Part shown: positions 33,512 through 42,900 of the stretch, piece after piece
Position numbering within the stretch: the stretch's first letter is position 1
Layout of the letters: each line of letters opens with the position of its first letter
Origin: CAYFFZ01 sp049976505
GTDB lineage: Archaea > Thermoproteota > Nitrososphaeria > Conexivisphaerales > UBA164
Direction: 5' to 3'
Length of the DNA stretch: 64,000 nucleotides
Assembly: GCA_049976505.1 (NCBI GenBank)
Contig: JBMFIC010000001.1
Span: forward strand, 1-64,000
Translations under genes and position numbers: made by a program
Notes under the pieces: generated by a model
The model's database searches: none
What the model was told of the DNA's origin: nothing
The model's input: the letters and a program-made list of their open reading frames with translations, nothing else

Positions 33512-34522
33512 ATGAAGGCAATGGTTTTGCACAGGCCGGCGCCTGCTGAAACAGATCCTCTTAAATACGAGGACTATCCTACGCCTACTCCCAAAAGGGG
33601 CGAGGCGCTGATCAGAGTAATTTCATGTGGCGTATGTCACTCAAACCTTCACATGATAGAAGGCGATTGGGTTAAATACGGAGTGCCGGCAAAGCTTCCC
33701 ATAATCCCCGGCCATGAAATTATTGGCAAGGTTGTAGAGCTGGGGGAAGGAGTAGAGAACTTCAGAAAGGGCGATATAGTTGGCGCACAGCCTCTGTACT
33801 CTGCGTGTGGCAGGTGCGAGTACTGTTTAACTGGCAACGAACACCTCTGCAACAGCGTGCAGATAACCGGGGAGACGGTTGACGGAGGATATGCTGAGTA
33901 TTTTCTTGGAAAGGCTGACTACATGTATAAGGTTCCCGATAACATAGACCCAGAGACCAGCTCACCGCTCTTCTGCCCTGGCGTTACTGCCTACAGGGCC
34001 TCCAAGCTGGCAAACCTTGGCCCTGGCAAAAAGGCATACGTTCTGGGGATAGGAGGAGTAGGCCACGTTGCGCTTCAAACATCGAAGCTGTTTGGAAGCG
34101 AGGTGATAGCCGTCTCAACAAGCGAATCGCACGCCAAGCTGGCCGAAGAGATGGGAGCTGACAAAGTTGTTATGGCAAACAGGGACTACTCAAACCTTGA
34201 AGACCACTATGAAAAGGCCGACTCGGTCATAGTGTTCTCACCGTCGCAGAAGGCCATAGATGCTGCCATCAAGCTGGCAAAGAAGCAGGCAACCGTCGTC
34301 ATTGGAGTCTTCGGCAACATAAACGACTTCAGGTTTCCTAAGGAGCTAATAATTAGGGGAAGCGTTGTCGGCTCGAGAAAGGACATGCAGGAGGTGCTAT
34401 CCCTGGCCTCAAAGGGTCTGATAAAGCTTAAAGTTACAAAGTTCAAGCTGGAGGAGGCAAACGAGGTTCTAAAGAAGCTGAAGGGCGGGGAAATAGTAGG
34501 AAGAGCTGTACTGCTCCCATGA
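33512..34522 (+). CDS. Zinc-dependent alcohol dehydrogenase (MDR family)
   Basis: 336 residues. Catalytic zinc ligands in SCGVCHSNLHM and PGHEIIGKV, structural zinc lobe CGRCEYCLTGNEHLC, NAD(P) fold GIGGVGHVALQ. Oxidises alcohols or reduces aldehydes; substrate unknown. Close to ADHs of Sulfolobales in pattern. It overlaps mptE by 4 nt (ATGA), so both are on one transcript. Confidence 0.92.
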   Translation: MKAMVLHRPAPAETDPLKYEDYPTPTPKRGEALIRVISCGVCHSNLHMIEGDWVKYGVPAKLPIIPGHEIIGKVVELGEGVENFRKGDIVGAQPLYSACGRCEYCLTGNEHLCNSVQITGETVDGGYAEYFLGKADYMYKVPDNIDPETSSPLFCPGVTAYRASKLANLGPGKKAYVLGIGGVGHVALQTSKLFGSEVIAVSTSESHAKLAEEMGADKVVMANRDYSNLEDHYEKADSVIVFSPSQKAIDAAIKLAKKQATVVIGVFGNINDFRFPKELIIRGSVVGSRKDMQEVLSLASKGLIKLKVTKFKLEEANEVLKKLKGGEIVGRAVLLP

Positions 34523-35268
34523 ATCTGGAGGATTACAAGTTCGAAAGCTATCTTTACGTCATAAAGGAGCTGGGCATAGACCCCCGCAAAGATATAATAT
34601 CGACGTACATTCTTGATGAAATTCTTAGGGCAAAGCCGGTTAAAAGAGCAGAGGAGGTCGTAAGATCATTATTAAAAGGGAGAAAGGCTGTGGTCGTTGG
34701 AGCCGGTCCATACGTCCTGCACGATCTTAAGAGAGCCCACGAAAATGGACTTCTGAACGGCTCCGTAATACTTGCTGCAGATGGCGCTTCGCTGGCTTTC
34801 CAGAGCTTTACAGGACAAGTCCCGCATATCATCGTTACTGATCTCGATGGATTTCCTGAGGAAGAAGTAAAGATGGTAAACCAGGGCTCGATCCCGGTGG
34901 TTCATGCTCATGGCGACAACGTGGACAAAGTTGTAGGCTACGTGCCCAAAATGGCCTGGGCTTTGGGCACAACCCAGACGTTTGAGACACAGCTGGTGAA
35001 GAACTATGGGGGGTTTACTGATGGTGACAGGGCCTGTTACATAGCATGCGCCTTTGACGCAGCTGAAATTTATCTGCTAGGAATGGATTTCAGCAATATA
35101 GTAGGAGAGTACTCTAACCTTAACAAGTTCGTCGGGAGCTTTGACAGGAAAAGGAAAAAGCTTCTTATCGGTATAAGGATGCTGAAAGCTCTTGCCAGGA
35201 GATGCAACGCACAGATGGTCAACGCGAGCTTCAACGCCACAATAATAGATGGAATAAAAAACCTATAA
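34519..35268 (+). CDS. mptE: 6-hydroxymethyl-7,8-dihydropterin pyrophosphokinase MptE
   Basis: 249 residues of the archaeal DUF115 family: VVVGAGPYVLHDLKRA, LAADGASLAFQ, IIVTDLDG and DGDRACYIA are the typical motifs. It makes the pyrophosphorylated pterin for (methano/sulfo)pterin-type folates in archaea. Translationally coupled to the ADH gene. The convergent PIN-like gene begins 14 nt beyond its stop. Confidence 0.9.
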   Translation: MNLEDYKFESYLYVIKELGIDPRKDIISTYILDEILRAKPVKRAEEVVRSLLKGRKAVVVGAGPYVLHDLKRAHENGLLNGSVILAADGASLAFQSFTGQVPHIIVTDLDGFPEEEVKMVNQGSIPVVHAHGDNVDKVVGYVPKMAWALGTTQTFETQLVKNYGGFTDGDRACYIACAFDAAEIYLLGMDFSNIVGEYSNLNKFVGSFDRKRKKLLIGIRMLKALARRCNAQMVNASFNATIIDGIKNL

Positions 35269-35281
35269 CCTGAAGGATAGC

Positions 35282-35821
35282 TCAGGAACTAAGAAGTTCG
35301 ATCCGTATTTCCTCCTTTGCTTCGTGCATCTTTCTATCCTCCGTAAGGATATCCACATTGTACCCATTAAGGAGAAGAAGATAGTACAGAGTGAGCAGCA
35401 TCGCGTCCTTGTTATCGACCTTTCTTTTGATCGATCCGTCCTCGTTCCTTACGTTAGCTCTAGTTGAAGCCTTTGAGATGATGATCCTGAATCTTTTATC
35501 GATGACGTAATCCTCAGCGCTAAAGTAGTCATTTCTGAAGGGAGTCATAAGAACTATCAGATTCGGTGAGGAGCGCTCTCTGAGGATTTTTGATACATTA
35601 CGTTTGTTTATCTCAAATTCCTTGTCAGTAACCTTTTTGAACTGGCTAAAGATAAAATCTGGAACTACGTTTATGACAGAGGCATCACTAAGGTTCCTTA
35701 TAAAGTCAGCTCCTCTGTTGATTAAGAACGAAGTATCATACAGCATGATCCTTCTGTCTTTAAATCGTCTAAGATCTCTATCGTCAAGGATGCCGTTCAT
35801 AACGTTTATGGATAAAATCAC
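35282..35821 (-). CDS. PIN-like domain protein
   Basis: About 172-179 residues. Acidic residues sit as in PIN nucleases: MLYDTSFLIN near the N-terminus, DNKDAMLLTLYYLL in the middle and DILTEDRKMHEA near the end. Probably an RNA-cleaving enzyme, but no antitoxin or partner is seen beside it. ATG 35800 (MNGILDDRD) is about 30 nt from an ATTTAAAAAAC box; ATG 35821 is the longer option. Divergent from parB. Confidence 0.6.
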   Translation of the reverse strand: MILSINVMNGILDDRDLRRFKDRRIMLYDTSFLINRGADFIRNLSDASVINVVPDFIFSQFKKVTDKEFEINKRNVSKILRERSSPNLIVLMTPFRNDYFSAEDYVIDKRFRIIISKASTRANVRNEDGSIKRKVDNKDAMLLTLYYLLLLNGYNVDILTEDRKMHEAKEEIRIELLSS

Positions 35822-35907
35822 GTGTTTTTTAAATTGGAACGGTCTAATATTTTTTGCTTAACATCTTTAGTTAAGCATGTGTGGAAAGACCGTCTACAGC
35901 ATCCAAT

Positions 35908-35916
35908 TATATTTTT
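35908..35916 (+). promoter_or_regulatory. TATA box of the ParB gene
   Basis: TTATATTTT centred about 27 nt before ATG 35939. This rules against the 39-residue upstream extension of the frame (from 35822). Confidence 0.6.
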
Positions 35917-35938
35917 AAAAGTCGTCAATATTTGCAGG

Positions 35939-36793
35939 ATGTCAAACCTAGTTAAGCTCCTTACAAAGGAGCCGGTCGAGATACCTCTTGAGGACATCGA
36001 TGCTGAGTCCTTTGTGTTCAGAAGCAGCTTCGAGGGCCTTGAGGAGCTAGCTGAGTCGATAAAATCTCTGGGGCTGATTGAGCCAGTAATAGTAAGAAGA
36101 AATCCAAAATGGGACAAACCTTACCAGCTGATTGCTGGTCACAGGAGGTACAGAGCCTGCAGGATGCTCGGCCTGAAGAGCATAAAGGCGATAATCATAG
36201 ATGTAAATGATAAGGATGCCTACCTGATAGCCATAACTGAAAATCTGCAACGGAAAAGCCTGAATCCAATAGAGGAGGCAATAGCGTACTACAATTACGT
36301 ACATAAGAGAGGATGGGGCGGTATAACCGAGCTGGCAAGAAACATAGGAAAGTCCCCAGCATATGTTTCATTCTACATCAGGCTGCTGGAGCTTCCGAGC
36401 GAAGTTCAAGAAATGATAGCGCGTGGAGAGCTCAAGCCGTTTGTTGCCGCAGAGCTGGAAAAGGTCAAGGATGAGGAAGCTATGAAAGAGCTCGTAATGG
36501 AGCTTAAAAGGAAGAGGATGGGGATGAGGGCTCTGAGGAGGAGAATAAACGACCTAAGAATGAAAAAGGCGGACGCTAGGATGAAATATCAGCTCGTTAT
36601 AAAAACCATGATAGCATCTACAAGAAACTGTCTTATACAGTATGATCTGGCCATAAATAAGCTTGAGGAGGGATCCGAGGAATACAGAAGGGCAATCAGC
36701 TTTAGGTATCAGCTTCATCAGCTTTTGGATCAGCTCATCAACGAGTACTCAGACATCAAGAAGGAACTTTCGCAAGAAGGAGTATTTGTTTAG
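35939..36793 (+). CDS. ParB/Spo0J-family protein
   Basis: 284 residues. ParB N-terminal CTPase/nuclease-like domain with AGHRRYRACRMLG and TENLQRKSLNPIEEA, then a helix-turn-helix (ITELARNIGKSPAYVSFYI) and a Lys/Arg-rich helical C-terminus. Likely binds DNA; a role in chromosome or plasmid segregation is possible, but no ParA or parS-like repeat is seen here. Its last 38 nt overlap the convergent UbiD gene. Confidence 0.85.
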   Translation: MSNLVKLLTKEPVEIPLEDIDAESFVFRSSFEGLEELAESIKSLGLIEPVIVRRNPKWDKPYQLIAGHRRYRACRMLGLKSIKAIIIDVNDKDAYLIAITENLQRKSLNPIEEAIAYYNYVHKRGWGGITELARNIGKSPAYVSFYIRLLELPSEVQEMIARGELKPFVAAELEKVKDEEAMKELVMELKRKRMGMRALRRRINDLRMKKADARMKYQLVIKTMIASTRNCLIQYDLAINKLEEGSEEYRRAISFRYQLHQLLDQLINEYSDIKKELSQEGVFV

Positions 36794-38321
36794 CCTTTTT
36801 TATTGCTTCATCAGGTAGCTTTGGAGCGTTCAATCCCTCTTTTTTGGCATATATAACGATCTTTCCGTTAACCACCTTAAGATCATTCCTTGGCTGAAAT
36901 CTTGTAGCAAGTGCCCATAGCACCTGATCCTCATCTCGAGGATCTATATCGTTTCCCACCACGATGTTCGCCTCAGCGTTTTCATCTATCTGCCTCCCAA
37001 TGTGGAGCTTTTTTCCGCATCTTTCAAGGTACACGTCATCATTAAAATTGATGATCTTAAGGTCTCTCTGAGGCTTTACAAGAAGGATCAGCTTGCTGCT
37101 TGTCCCCTCAGGACTTGCAGAGGGATCAAGCCTGTTGCAAAGCACTTCATCGAGTACAGCATATCTGTAGTCGCAAAGGATGCCGGATATGAGATCAAAG
37201 AACTTCAGAGAGGTCTCATTCTCAGAAATTATTACGATTTTTAAGTAGTGATCCAACCCGAGAAGAAGAAGAGCCAGCTGCATGGCCTCGCCCTTCTGCG
37301 GTTTGGGAATTTTACCGAAAAGAACGTAGTGCACGCCCTTTAAAGGCCATTCGAGAGCGTAGCTGGAGGATGTCTGGTAAAAGCTGCTTACGGTTTCAAG
37401 TATGAGGGGCTCCTTGGCGATGCTTGAAAGTATTATGTGCTCCTTGGAGTTTGAGGGATTTATTTCAAGATAAATAGGATTCTTTTTTATCATCATCGCA
37501 TCTATGATCGCATAGTTGTTTGTGGATCTGTTGGATATATAACCAGTGTACTCGGTGAAGGGACCCTCCTTATAGAATTCGTTCCACTTTATCTTTCCCT
37601 CCAGCACAATTTCCGAGCTTGCAGGCACCGGGATATCGTTGGTCAGGCCCTTTACTAGATGATCGTTAACCACGCCTCCTACTCTTAGATACTCATTTTC
37701 GATTCTTGCAGCTGCGAGCAGATAATATATTGGGTGGGCTCCAATTATAACTGATATTGGAAGATCGGTCTTTCTTTCTTTAGACATCTCAAAGTAGCTC
37801 CACAGATGCCCTCTTGAATGAAGGCTCAGAGCAACCTCGTTCCTGGATATGACCTGGATTCTGGCAAAGCTCAGATTTATCACCCTTGGATCATCGGGTT
37901 TTCTTGAAACGATAAGGCCCGAGGTTATGTATCTTCCACCATCCTGAGGGTAGTGCTTCGGCACAGGAAGCACGTTCAGGTCCACGTTCTTTCCTTTCAT
38001 AGTCTCAACTTCCGAGCTAGCGCGTTCTCTTATTTCTGGTTCCTTTTCCACCTTCATTATGCGCCGCCAGAAAGAATAAAACTCGCCTTCATCCTTAAGC
38101 CCAAAGTAAGCGGCAATCCTCTTCTTCGAGCTGAAAACGTTGCTCACGACTCTGAACCCAGGATAGCCCAATACGTTGCTGAATATTAGCAGCGGCGCCC
38201 TGTTCTCAACCTCGTTCGCAATCGCAGTGATCTCGTACTCAGTTGAAACTGCTTCATTTATTTCCAAAACGTCATCGGGATGTCTGCTGGCATATTGCTC
38301 TACAACTTCCCTCAAGGACAT
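36756..38321 (-). CDS. UbiD-family decarboxylase (prenylated-FMN dependent)
   Basis: 521 residues. Recognisable blocks are GRYITSGLIVSRKPD, NLSFARIQVI, GAHPIYYLLAAA, PVPASSEIVLEG and KEGPFTEYTGYIS, the last carrying the catalytic Glu residues. UbiD enzymes (de)carboxylate aromatic or unsaturated acids using prFMN made by UbiX; no UbiX gene is in the window. With the enamidase-like and molybdenum hydroxylase genes next to it, decarboxylation of a heteroaromatic acid is plausible (inference). Confidence 0.88.
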   Translation of the reverse strand: MSLREVVEQYASRHPDDVLEINEAVSTEYEITAIANEVENRAPLLIFSNVLGYPGFRVVSNVFSSKKRIAAYFGLKDEGEFYSFWRRIMKVEKEPEIRERASSEVETMKGKNVDLNVLPVPKHYPQDGGRYITSGLIVSRKPDDPRVINLSFARIQVISRNEVALSLHSRGHLWSYFEMSKERKTDLPISVIIGAHPIYYLLAAARIENEYLRVGGVVNDHLVKGLTNDIPVPASSEIVLEGKIKWNEFYKEGPFTEYTGYISNRSTNNYAIIDAMMIKKNPIYLEINPSNSKEHIILSSIAKEPLILETVSSFYQTSSSYALEWPLKGVHYVLFGKIPKPQKGEAMQLALLLLGLDHYLKIVIISENETSLKFFDLISGILCDYRYAVLDEVLCNRLDPSASPEGTSSKLILLVKPQRDLKIINFNDDVYLERCGKKLHIGRQIDENAEANIVVGNDIDPRDEDQVLWALATRFQPRNDLKVVNGKIVIYAKKEGLNAPKLPDEAIKKAKQILLLAKVPS

Positions 38322-38408
38322 GTGAGTTCATTCAGCTCATGCTTATTTAATTATTTGTGTATGAAGTGTGAAAAAATTAAGACGTCTAATAAAGGCTGCG
38401 CAGATGTT

Positions 38409-39683
38409 TTAAAGGAGATAAGTCTCTCCAGTGCTTCTCCAGTAGAACCTTGGAGGATCGAAGAGCGCCTCGTTGGGATCCGTGACCGCCAGCTCCTTGC
38501 CGTTTAGCCTGATGTGCCTCTCGGTCGGCCTCGCGTCTCTGCCGTGTATTGCAGCTATCTTGCCGTCGACCATTACCATAGCGGTCCCAATAAGGTCCCC
38601 ATTCTCTATTGCGCCAAGCGCGTCGCTTCCAACGCTTCCTGGAGGCCTGTCTATTATCAGGCAGTCGGCCTCAAATCCTTCCTTTATCTTTCCGGCGTGT
38701 ATCCACTTTGAATAGACCTCCTGCGTGTTTCCAGTTGCCATCGCAATAGCCTGGTGTGCGGGTATGTTTCCGAGGCTGCTGAAGAACTTTACCGCCTGTT
38801 GCACCGCTATAGGGAAGTAGCCCTGTCCGGTTGGCGTATCGCTTCCGACCATGAGCCTCCTGAGCTGGTTCCTGCTCCTCAGGTAGTCTATAATCCTGAG
38901 CGCCATCTTCAGGTTGCCATAGGGAACGAGCTCAACTGCGGCGTTTGGGGCTGCGTCAATGACTCCCCGCACAGTGTCCCAGTCTGCGGCAGTGCTTCCT
39001 CCGTTTGCGTGGGCTAGCTTGTCGGGCTGCAGCTCCCTTATGAATTCAACGTCCAGGAAAACTGAGTCCTTAAGTACGCCCGGTCCGAAGTTCGATGGAA
39101 TGAACATCCCATATTTCCTAGCTATTCTTGCCATCTCGAGCAGCTCCTTTGGCTTGAGATCGGAGCTTCCTCCTATCTGGGCAACCCTCCATATGCCTAT
39201 CCTTGCGAGCTCAGCGAAGTCCTCCTCCTTAAGCCCCCTTACAAGGGTTATGCTCCCCGCATGAACCTTCATCAGGCCTCCTGGCCTGTAGTTCTTCCAT
39301 GCTTTGTAGGTTGCTATAGCTGTTGCTTTCACTCCTTCTGGGTCAGGCGGATAAAAGAGAGGCAGACCTTCGTACTGGTTGAACTCGTCTATTACTGTAG
39401 TTATTCCGTTTAAAAGTCCCTCCTCAAGAACGCCAACCATTCTCTGCATCGGCGCAAACTCACCTATCGATATATGAGTGTGGGGATCGATGTATCCTGG
39501 AATCAGCACCATTCCGTTTGCGTCAATAACTATATCGATCTCCGTCCTGCTTACATTTATGTCATCCCTGTAGCCGATTTTCTCGAACTTGCCATCCTTG
39601 ATGAGAACCGAATCACCCTTTAGAATGCCTAGGTCCCAGTCGCCGCTGACTATTTTTCCTATGTTCTCAATGAGCACCTTCAT
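38409..39683 (-). CDS. Metal-dependent amidohydrolase, enamidase-like
   Basis: 424 residues. Amidohydrolase motifs: PGYIDPHTHIS (HxH), MKVHAG, LAHANGGS and VGSDTPTGQGYFP (final Asp). Segments such as GLKEEDFAELARIGIWRV, MATGNTQEVYS and PPGSVGSDALGAIENGD resemble enamidase of nicotinate-fermenting bacteria, which opens tetrahydro-6-oxonicotinate (comparison from memory). It lies between UbiD and TrmB genes on the same strand and could act on a ring made by the molybdenum hydroxylase at 40650. Confidence 0.78.
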   Translation of the reverse strand: MKVLIENIGKIVSGDWDLGILKGDSVLIKDGKFEKIGYRDDINVSRTEIDIVIDANGMVLIPGYIDPHTHISIGEFAPMQRMVGVLEEGLLNGITTVIDEFNQYEGLPLFYPPDPEGVKATAIATYKAWKNYRPGGLMKVHAGSITLVRGLKEEDFAELARIGIWRVAQIGGSSDLKPKELLEMARIARKYGMFIPSNFGPGVLKDSVFLDVEFIRELQPDKLAHANGGSTAADWDTVRGVIDAAPNAAVELVPYGNLKMALRIIDYLRSRNQLRRLMVGSDTPTGQGYFPIAVQQAVKFFSSLGNIPAHQAIAMATGNTQEVYSKWIHAGKIKEGFEADCLIIDRPPGSVGSDALGAIENGDLIGTAMVMVDGKIAAIHGRDARPTERHIRLNGKELAVTDPNEALFDPPRFYWRSTGETYLL

Positions 39684-39731
39684 TTGATTTCTGACTTTTG
39701 CTGTGTGGTAATTAAACGTTTGTTGGGCTTA

Positions 39732-40568
39732 TTACCTACTCCCAGCGGTCAACCGTTTTATAGTTGAAGCGGCATCCTCAGCGCTCTTCCAAAGATTCTC
39801 AAAGAGAACTATTAGTCCAGAGGCCAGTTTTGGATCGTTGATCAGTATGTAGCTGTCGTCGGACCTGTTGATGCTCATGTCTTCATCATGCTGAATGGCG
39901 CCTATCAGAACCTTGTCGTGATCAAATATGTTCAGCCTGATCTGTATGCCTTCCATATGTTTGAACGGTATGTAGCTGTAAAGGAACTCGGCCTCCTTTA
40001 TGTTTAATTGGTTCACCTCGGAAATTATCATCATTTTGACTCCTCTCTTTGCCATCTGCATATAATCTTCAAGAAGGCCGTACCTTATGCTCCTAAGAAG
40101 ACCATTGCCTGACATTATTAGCCTGTATTCATGAAACGTCTCCTCAAAGAGCTTCTTTAGCTCGTTGTACAGCCTACTTCTTCCAAATATAAGCCTGTAC
40201 TGAGGTGGAGGATAGGCCTTTCTGCCCTCTTCTACGGGTATTGAAGCTATAAGATTCTTGACCCGTTCAACGCCAGATGTGTAGTGCTCCTCAAGCGCTT
40301 TGATGAGTATTTTTTCGAGCTCTTGAGGCGGCCTTGCCATGTAGAAATTTCTGCCCAGCTCCTTCTCAACAAGCCCCAGCCGCATAAGCTTCTCGAGATG
40401 CTTATAAACAGCTGCCCTGTCCTTTTTCAGCTCGCTTGTTAGCTCGGAAATCGGTTTGGGCCCATGAGATAGAAGATAGATGTAAATTTGAAGCTGAGTT
40501 GGCGTAAGGGAGGAATCCTTAAGGATCCTCACGATCTCCTTGTTGCCGAGGAGGTCATCCACAGCCAT
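39732..40568 (-). CDS. TrmB-family transcriptional regulator
   Basis: 278 residues. N-terminal winged helix (LTPTQLQIYIYLLSHGPKPI, KDRAAVYKHLEKLMRLGLV), a coiled-coil linker and a phospholipase D-like effector domain (YRLIMSGNGLLRSI). TrmB regulators usually respond to sugars or other metabolites. Sits between the enamidase-like gene and the molybdenum hydroxylase, all on the minus strand, so it probably controls this catabolic group. Confidence 0.83.
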   Translation of the reverse strand: MAVDDLLGNKEIVRILKDSSLTPTQLQIYIYLLSHGPKPISELTSELKKDRAAVYKHLEKLMRLGLVEKELGRNFYMARPPQELEKILIKALEEHYTSGVERVKNLIASIPVEEGRKAYPPPQYRLIFGRSRLYNELKKLFEETFHEYRLIMSGNGLLRSIRYGLLEDYMQMAKRGVKMMIISEVNQLNIKEAEFLYSYIPFKHMEGIQIRLNIFDHDKVLIGAIQHDEDMSINRSDDSYILINDPKLASGLIVLFENLWKSAEDAASTIKRLTAGSR

Positions 40569-40649
40569 AAATACTTTTTGAATGCTTATTTTCTTTACTC
40601 AAGGTTGATAATGTAGAAAGTCAGGTTCAAAGTATCTCATAATTTAATC

Positions 40650-42788
40650 TTAGGCCAAAATCGTTTCCCTATTGATCGGCAATCCTCTAATTTCTTTTCC
40701 TGTAGCGTCAACGATGGCGTTCACTATAGCTGGCGCAACCGCCATAAGAGGTAACTCACCAATTCCCTTTGCGCCGTATGGACCGTTTGGATCTGGAACC
40801 TCTATCGGATAGATCCTGATCTTCGGCACGTCCTTTGCAACAGGAAGTATGTATGTAGTGAAATTCCTTGCCTGAACCTCACCTCCCTTGAGCTTGAGGT
40901 CCTCATACAGCGCATAACCAAGCGACATTATGGCTCCCCCTTCAAGCTGCCCGAAGTACCCCTTCGGGAAGATTATCTTCCCGGCCTCGGTGTACATCTC
41001 TATGTCGGACACCCTGATGAACCCAGTCAACACGTTGACCTCAACCCTAGCTAAAGCCGTGATGAAGCTGAATATTATGTCGCTCTTCCTGTATACGCCG
41101 CCCTTCACGCTGGGCAGTTCGTACTTTCCCACAACCCTGATCTCTTCGTTTATGCTGTTTATTATGGAGCTCAGGTCCTCCGTTCCATATCTCTCTTTAA
41201 CCTCAATCATCAGCTTTCTGGCCGCATCCAGCGCAGCGTTCCCTATCATGAAGAGAACCCTTGAAGCATTGGACGTTCCTGAGCGTGGGTTTGCGCTGCT
41301 GTCGTTAAGGATCTGGATGTACCTATCAGGAAGATTAAGGGCTCTGCTCAGAACTGTGGCCACTCCGAACCTTATGCCTGTGCCCATGTCTGGCGTGGTG
41401 AAAAGCGCCTTAAGCGACCCCCGAGATAGAACGAGCTCAACCTGCGCCGAATCTCCGAACAGCCCATAGCTGGTGCTCTTCATGCCGCTGGCTATCCCAA
41501 CCCCCACCTTTACGAACGGCAGATCCGATTTCTTGCTTTCGGGATTCAGCAGGGCGCTGGACTTGGCCATTTCAAGGGTCTCCCTCAAGGTGCTGTGCGA
41601 TAGCGGAACAACACCAGTTCCGTATGGCTCCCCCTCCTTAAGCGCGTTTACGTATCTGAACTCGATAGGATCCCAGCCCTTCTCTCTTGCTATTCTGTCA
41701 AGATGTCTCTCCAATGCAAAGTTAACCTCGCTCGCCCCATACCCCCTCATTCCTCCTACAGGCGGATAATTGGTGTAGACGAGCAGGCCTTCAAAGCGAA
41801 CGTTAGGTATGCTGTACGGCCCGGGAGCGTGTGAGCCCGCAACCTCGAGCACTATTGGCGCATGCGACAGGTACGCTCCTGCCTCAGCGAGCACCTTCAT
41901 GAAAAGGCCCTGAATCTTCATATCGTTTGTGACCTTAGCCCTAACCTCTATGTCCATTGAAATCCTCCTCGTGGTTGAGATGTTTGACTCCTCCCTCGTG
42001 AAGGTCAGCTTGACCGGTCTGCCGGTTTTCAGGGCCAGGAGCCCCGCTATGATCTGTCCGTGTATTTCCTCCTTTCCTCCGAAGGCTCCACCAGGATCCG
42101 GATAGATGAGCTTTATCCTCTCTGGCGGGACGTTCAGGCTCTGAGAGATCTGCTGCACGTCATGATCGGGGCTCTGAGTGGTTGTAACTATGTGTAAAAT
42201 CCCGTTTTCGACCCACGCGAGGGCGGATTCGGGCTCAATGTACATCTGTTTGACCGAGCCAATCTCGTATTTATCGGAGAACTCCTCACCGGGGGCACCT
42301 GCATAGCTACCCCTTTCGTATGAAACCGAGTGCGCCACGTTGCCCTCCTCGTGAACCTTTGTCTCTTCCTTTAAGGCATCCTCAATCGTAAAAACCCCAT
42401 CGAGCCTCACATATCTGACCCTTATCGATCTGATTGCTTCCAGCGCCGCCTCCTCCGTTTCGGCGGCAACCGCTGCTACTGCATCGCCTACATAACGCAC
42501 TTTATCTCTGCAGAAAACTGGCTGGTTCGGCTTGAAGTATCCGAAGGCGTTCAGGCCAGGAACGTCCCTGTAAGTTGCAACGGTCCTGACCCCAGGAACT
42601 TTATAGGCGTCTGAAACATCTATGTATTCGATCAGAGCGTGGGGCACTCCTGCCCTCAGAACCTTGGCGTAGAGCATGTTGCTCAGGTAGTAATCTCCTG
42701 CAAACTTGTACCTGCCGGTAACCTTGCTTCTGTTATACTCATAGTAATAAGACTCCCTGAGGCTTTCCGTTAACAGATCTGCATCCAT
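40650..42788 (-). CDS. Molybdenum hydroxylase large subunit, orphan (xanthine/nicotinate dehydrogenase-like)
   Basis: 712 residues. Motifs: PGGAFGGKEE, GGMRGYGASEVNFALE, SNASRVLFMIGNAALDAA and GPYGAKGIGELPL with the Glu base, all as in the xanthine dehydrogenase/aldehyde oxidase superfamily. No small or medium subunit gene is adjacent, so it must share those encoded elsewhere (for example at 9.7-11.0 kb) or be incomplete. The company of enamidase-like and UbiD genes favours hydroxylation of an N-heterocycle. Confidence 0.88.
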   Translation of the reverse strand: MDADLLTESLRESYYYEYNRSKVTGRYKFAGDYYLSNMLYAKVLRAGVPHALIEYIDVSDAYKVPGVRTVATYRDVPGLNAFGYFKPNQPVFCRDKVRYVGDAVAAVAAETEEAALEAIRSIRVRYVRLDGVFTIEDALKEETKVHEEGNVAHSVSYERGSYAGAPGEEFSDKYEIGSVKQMYIEPESALAWVENGILHIVTTTQSPDHDVQQISQSLNVPPERIKLIYPDPGGAFGGKEEIHGQIIAGLLALKTGRPVKLTFTREESNISTTRRISMDIEVRAKVTNDMKIQGLFMKVLAEAGAYLSHAPIVLEVAGSHAPGPYSIPNVRFEGLLVYTNYPPVGGMRGYGASEVNFALERHLDRIAREKGWDPIEFRYVNALKEGEPYGTGVVPLSHSTLRETLEMAKSSALLNPESKKSDLPFVKVGVGIASGMKSTSYGLFGDSAQVELVLSRGSLKALFTTPDMGTGIRFGVATVLSRALNLPDRYIQILNDSSANPRSGTSNASRVLFMIGNAALDAARKLMIEVKERYGTEDLSSIINSINEEIRVVGKYELPSVKGGVYRKSDIIFSFITALARVEVNVLTGFIRVSDIEMYTEAGKIIFPKGYFGQLEGGAIMSLGYALYEDLKLKGGEVQARNFTTYILPVAKDVPKIRIYPIEVPDPNGPYGAKGIGELPLMAVAPAIVNAIVDATGKEIRGLPINRETILA

Positions 42789-42900
42789 ATATTTCGCTTA
42801 TCCGCTGGATATTAATCTATTTTTTATTGCGTCCAGATTTTTATCTTATATTTCTGCCCAACAGTTTATCTTAAAGGATCGCAGGATCATTTATTTGAGG

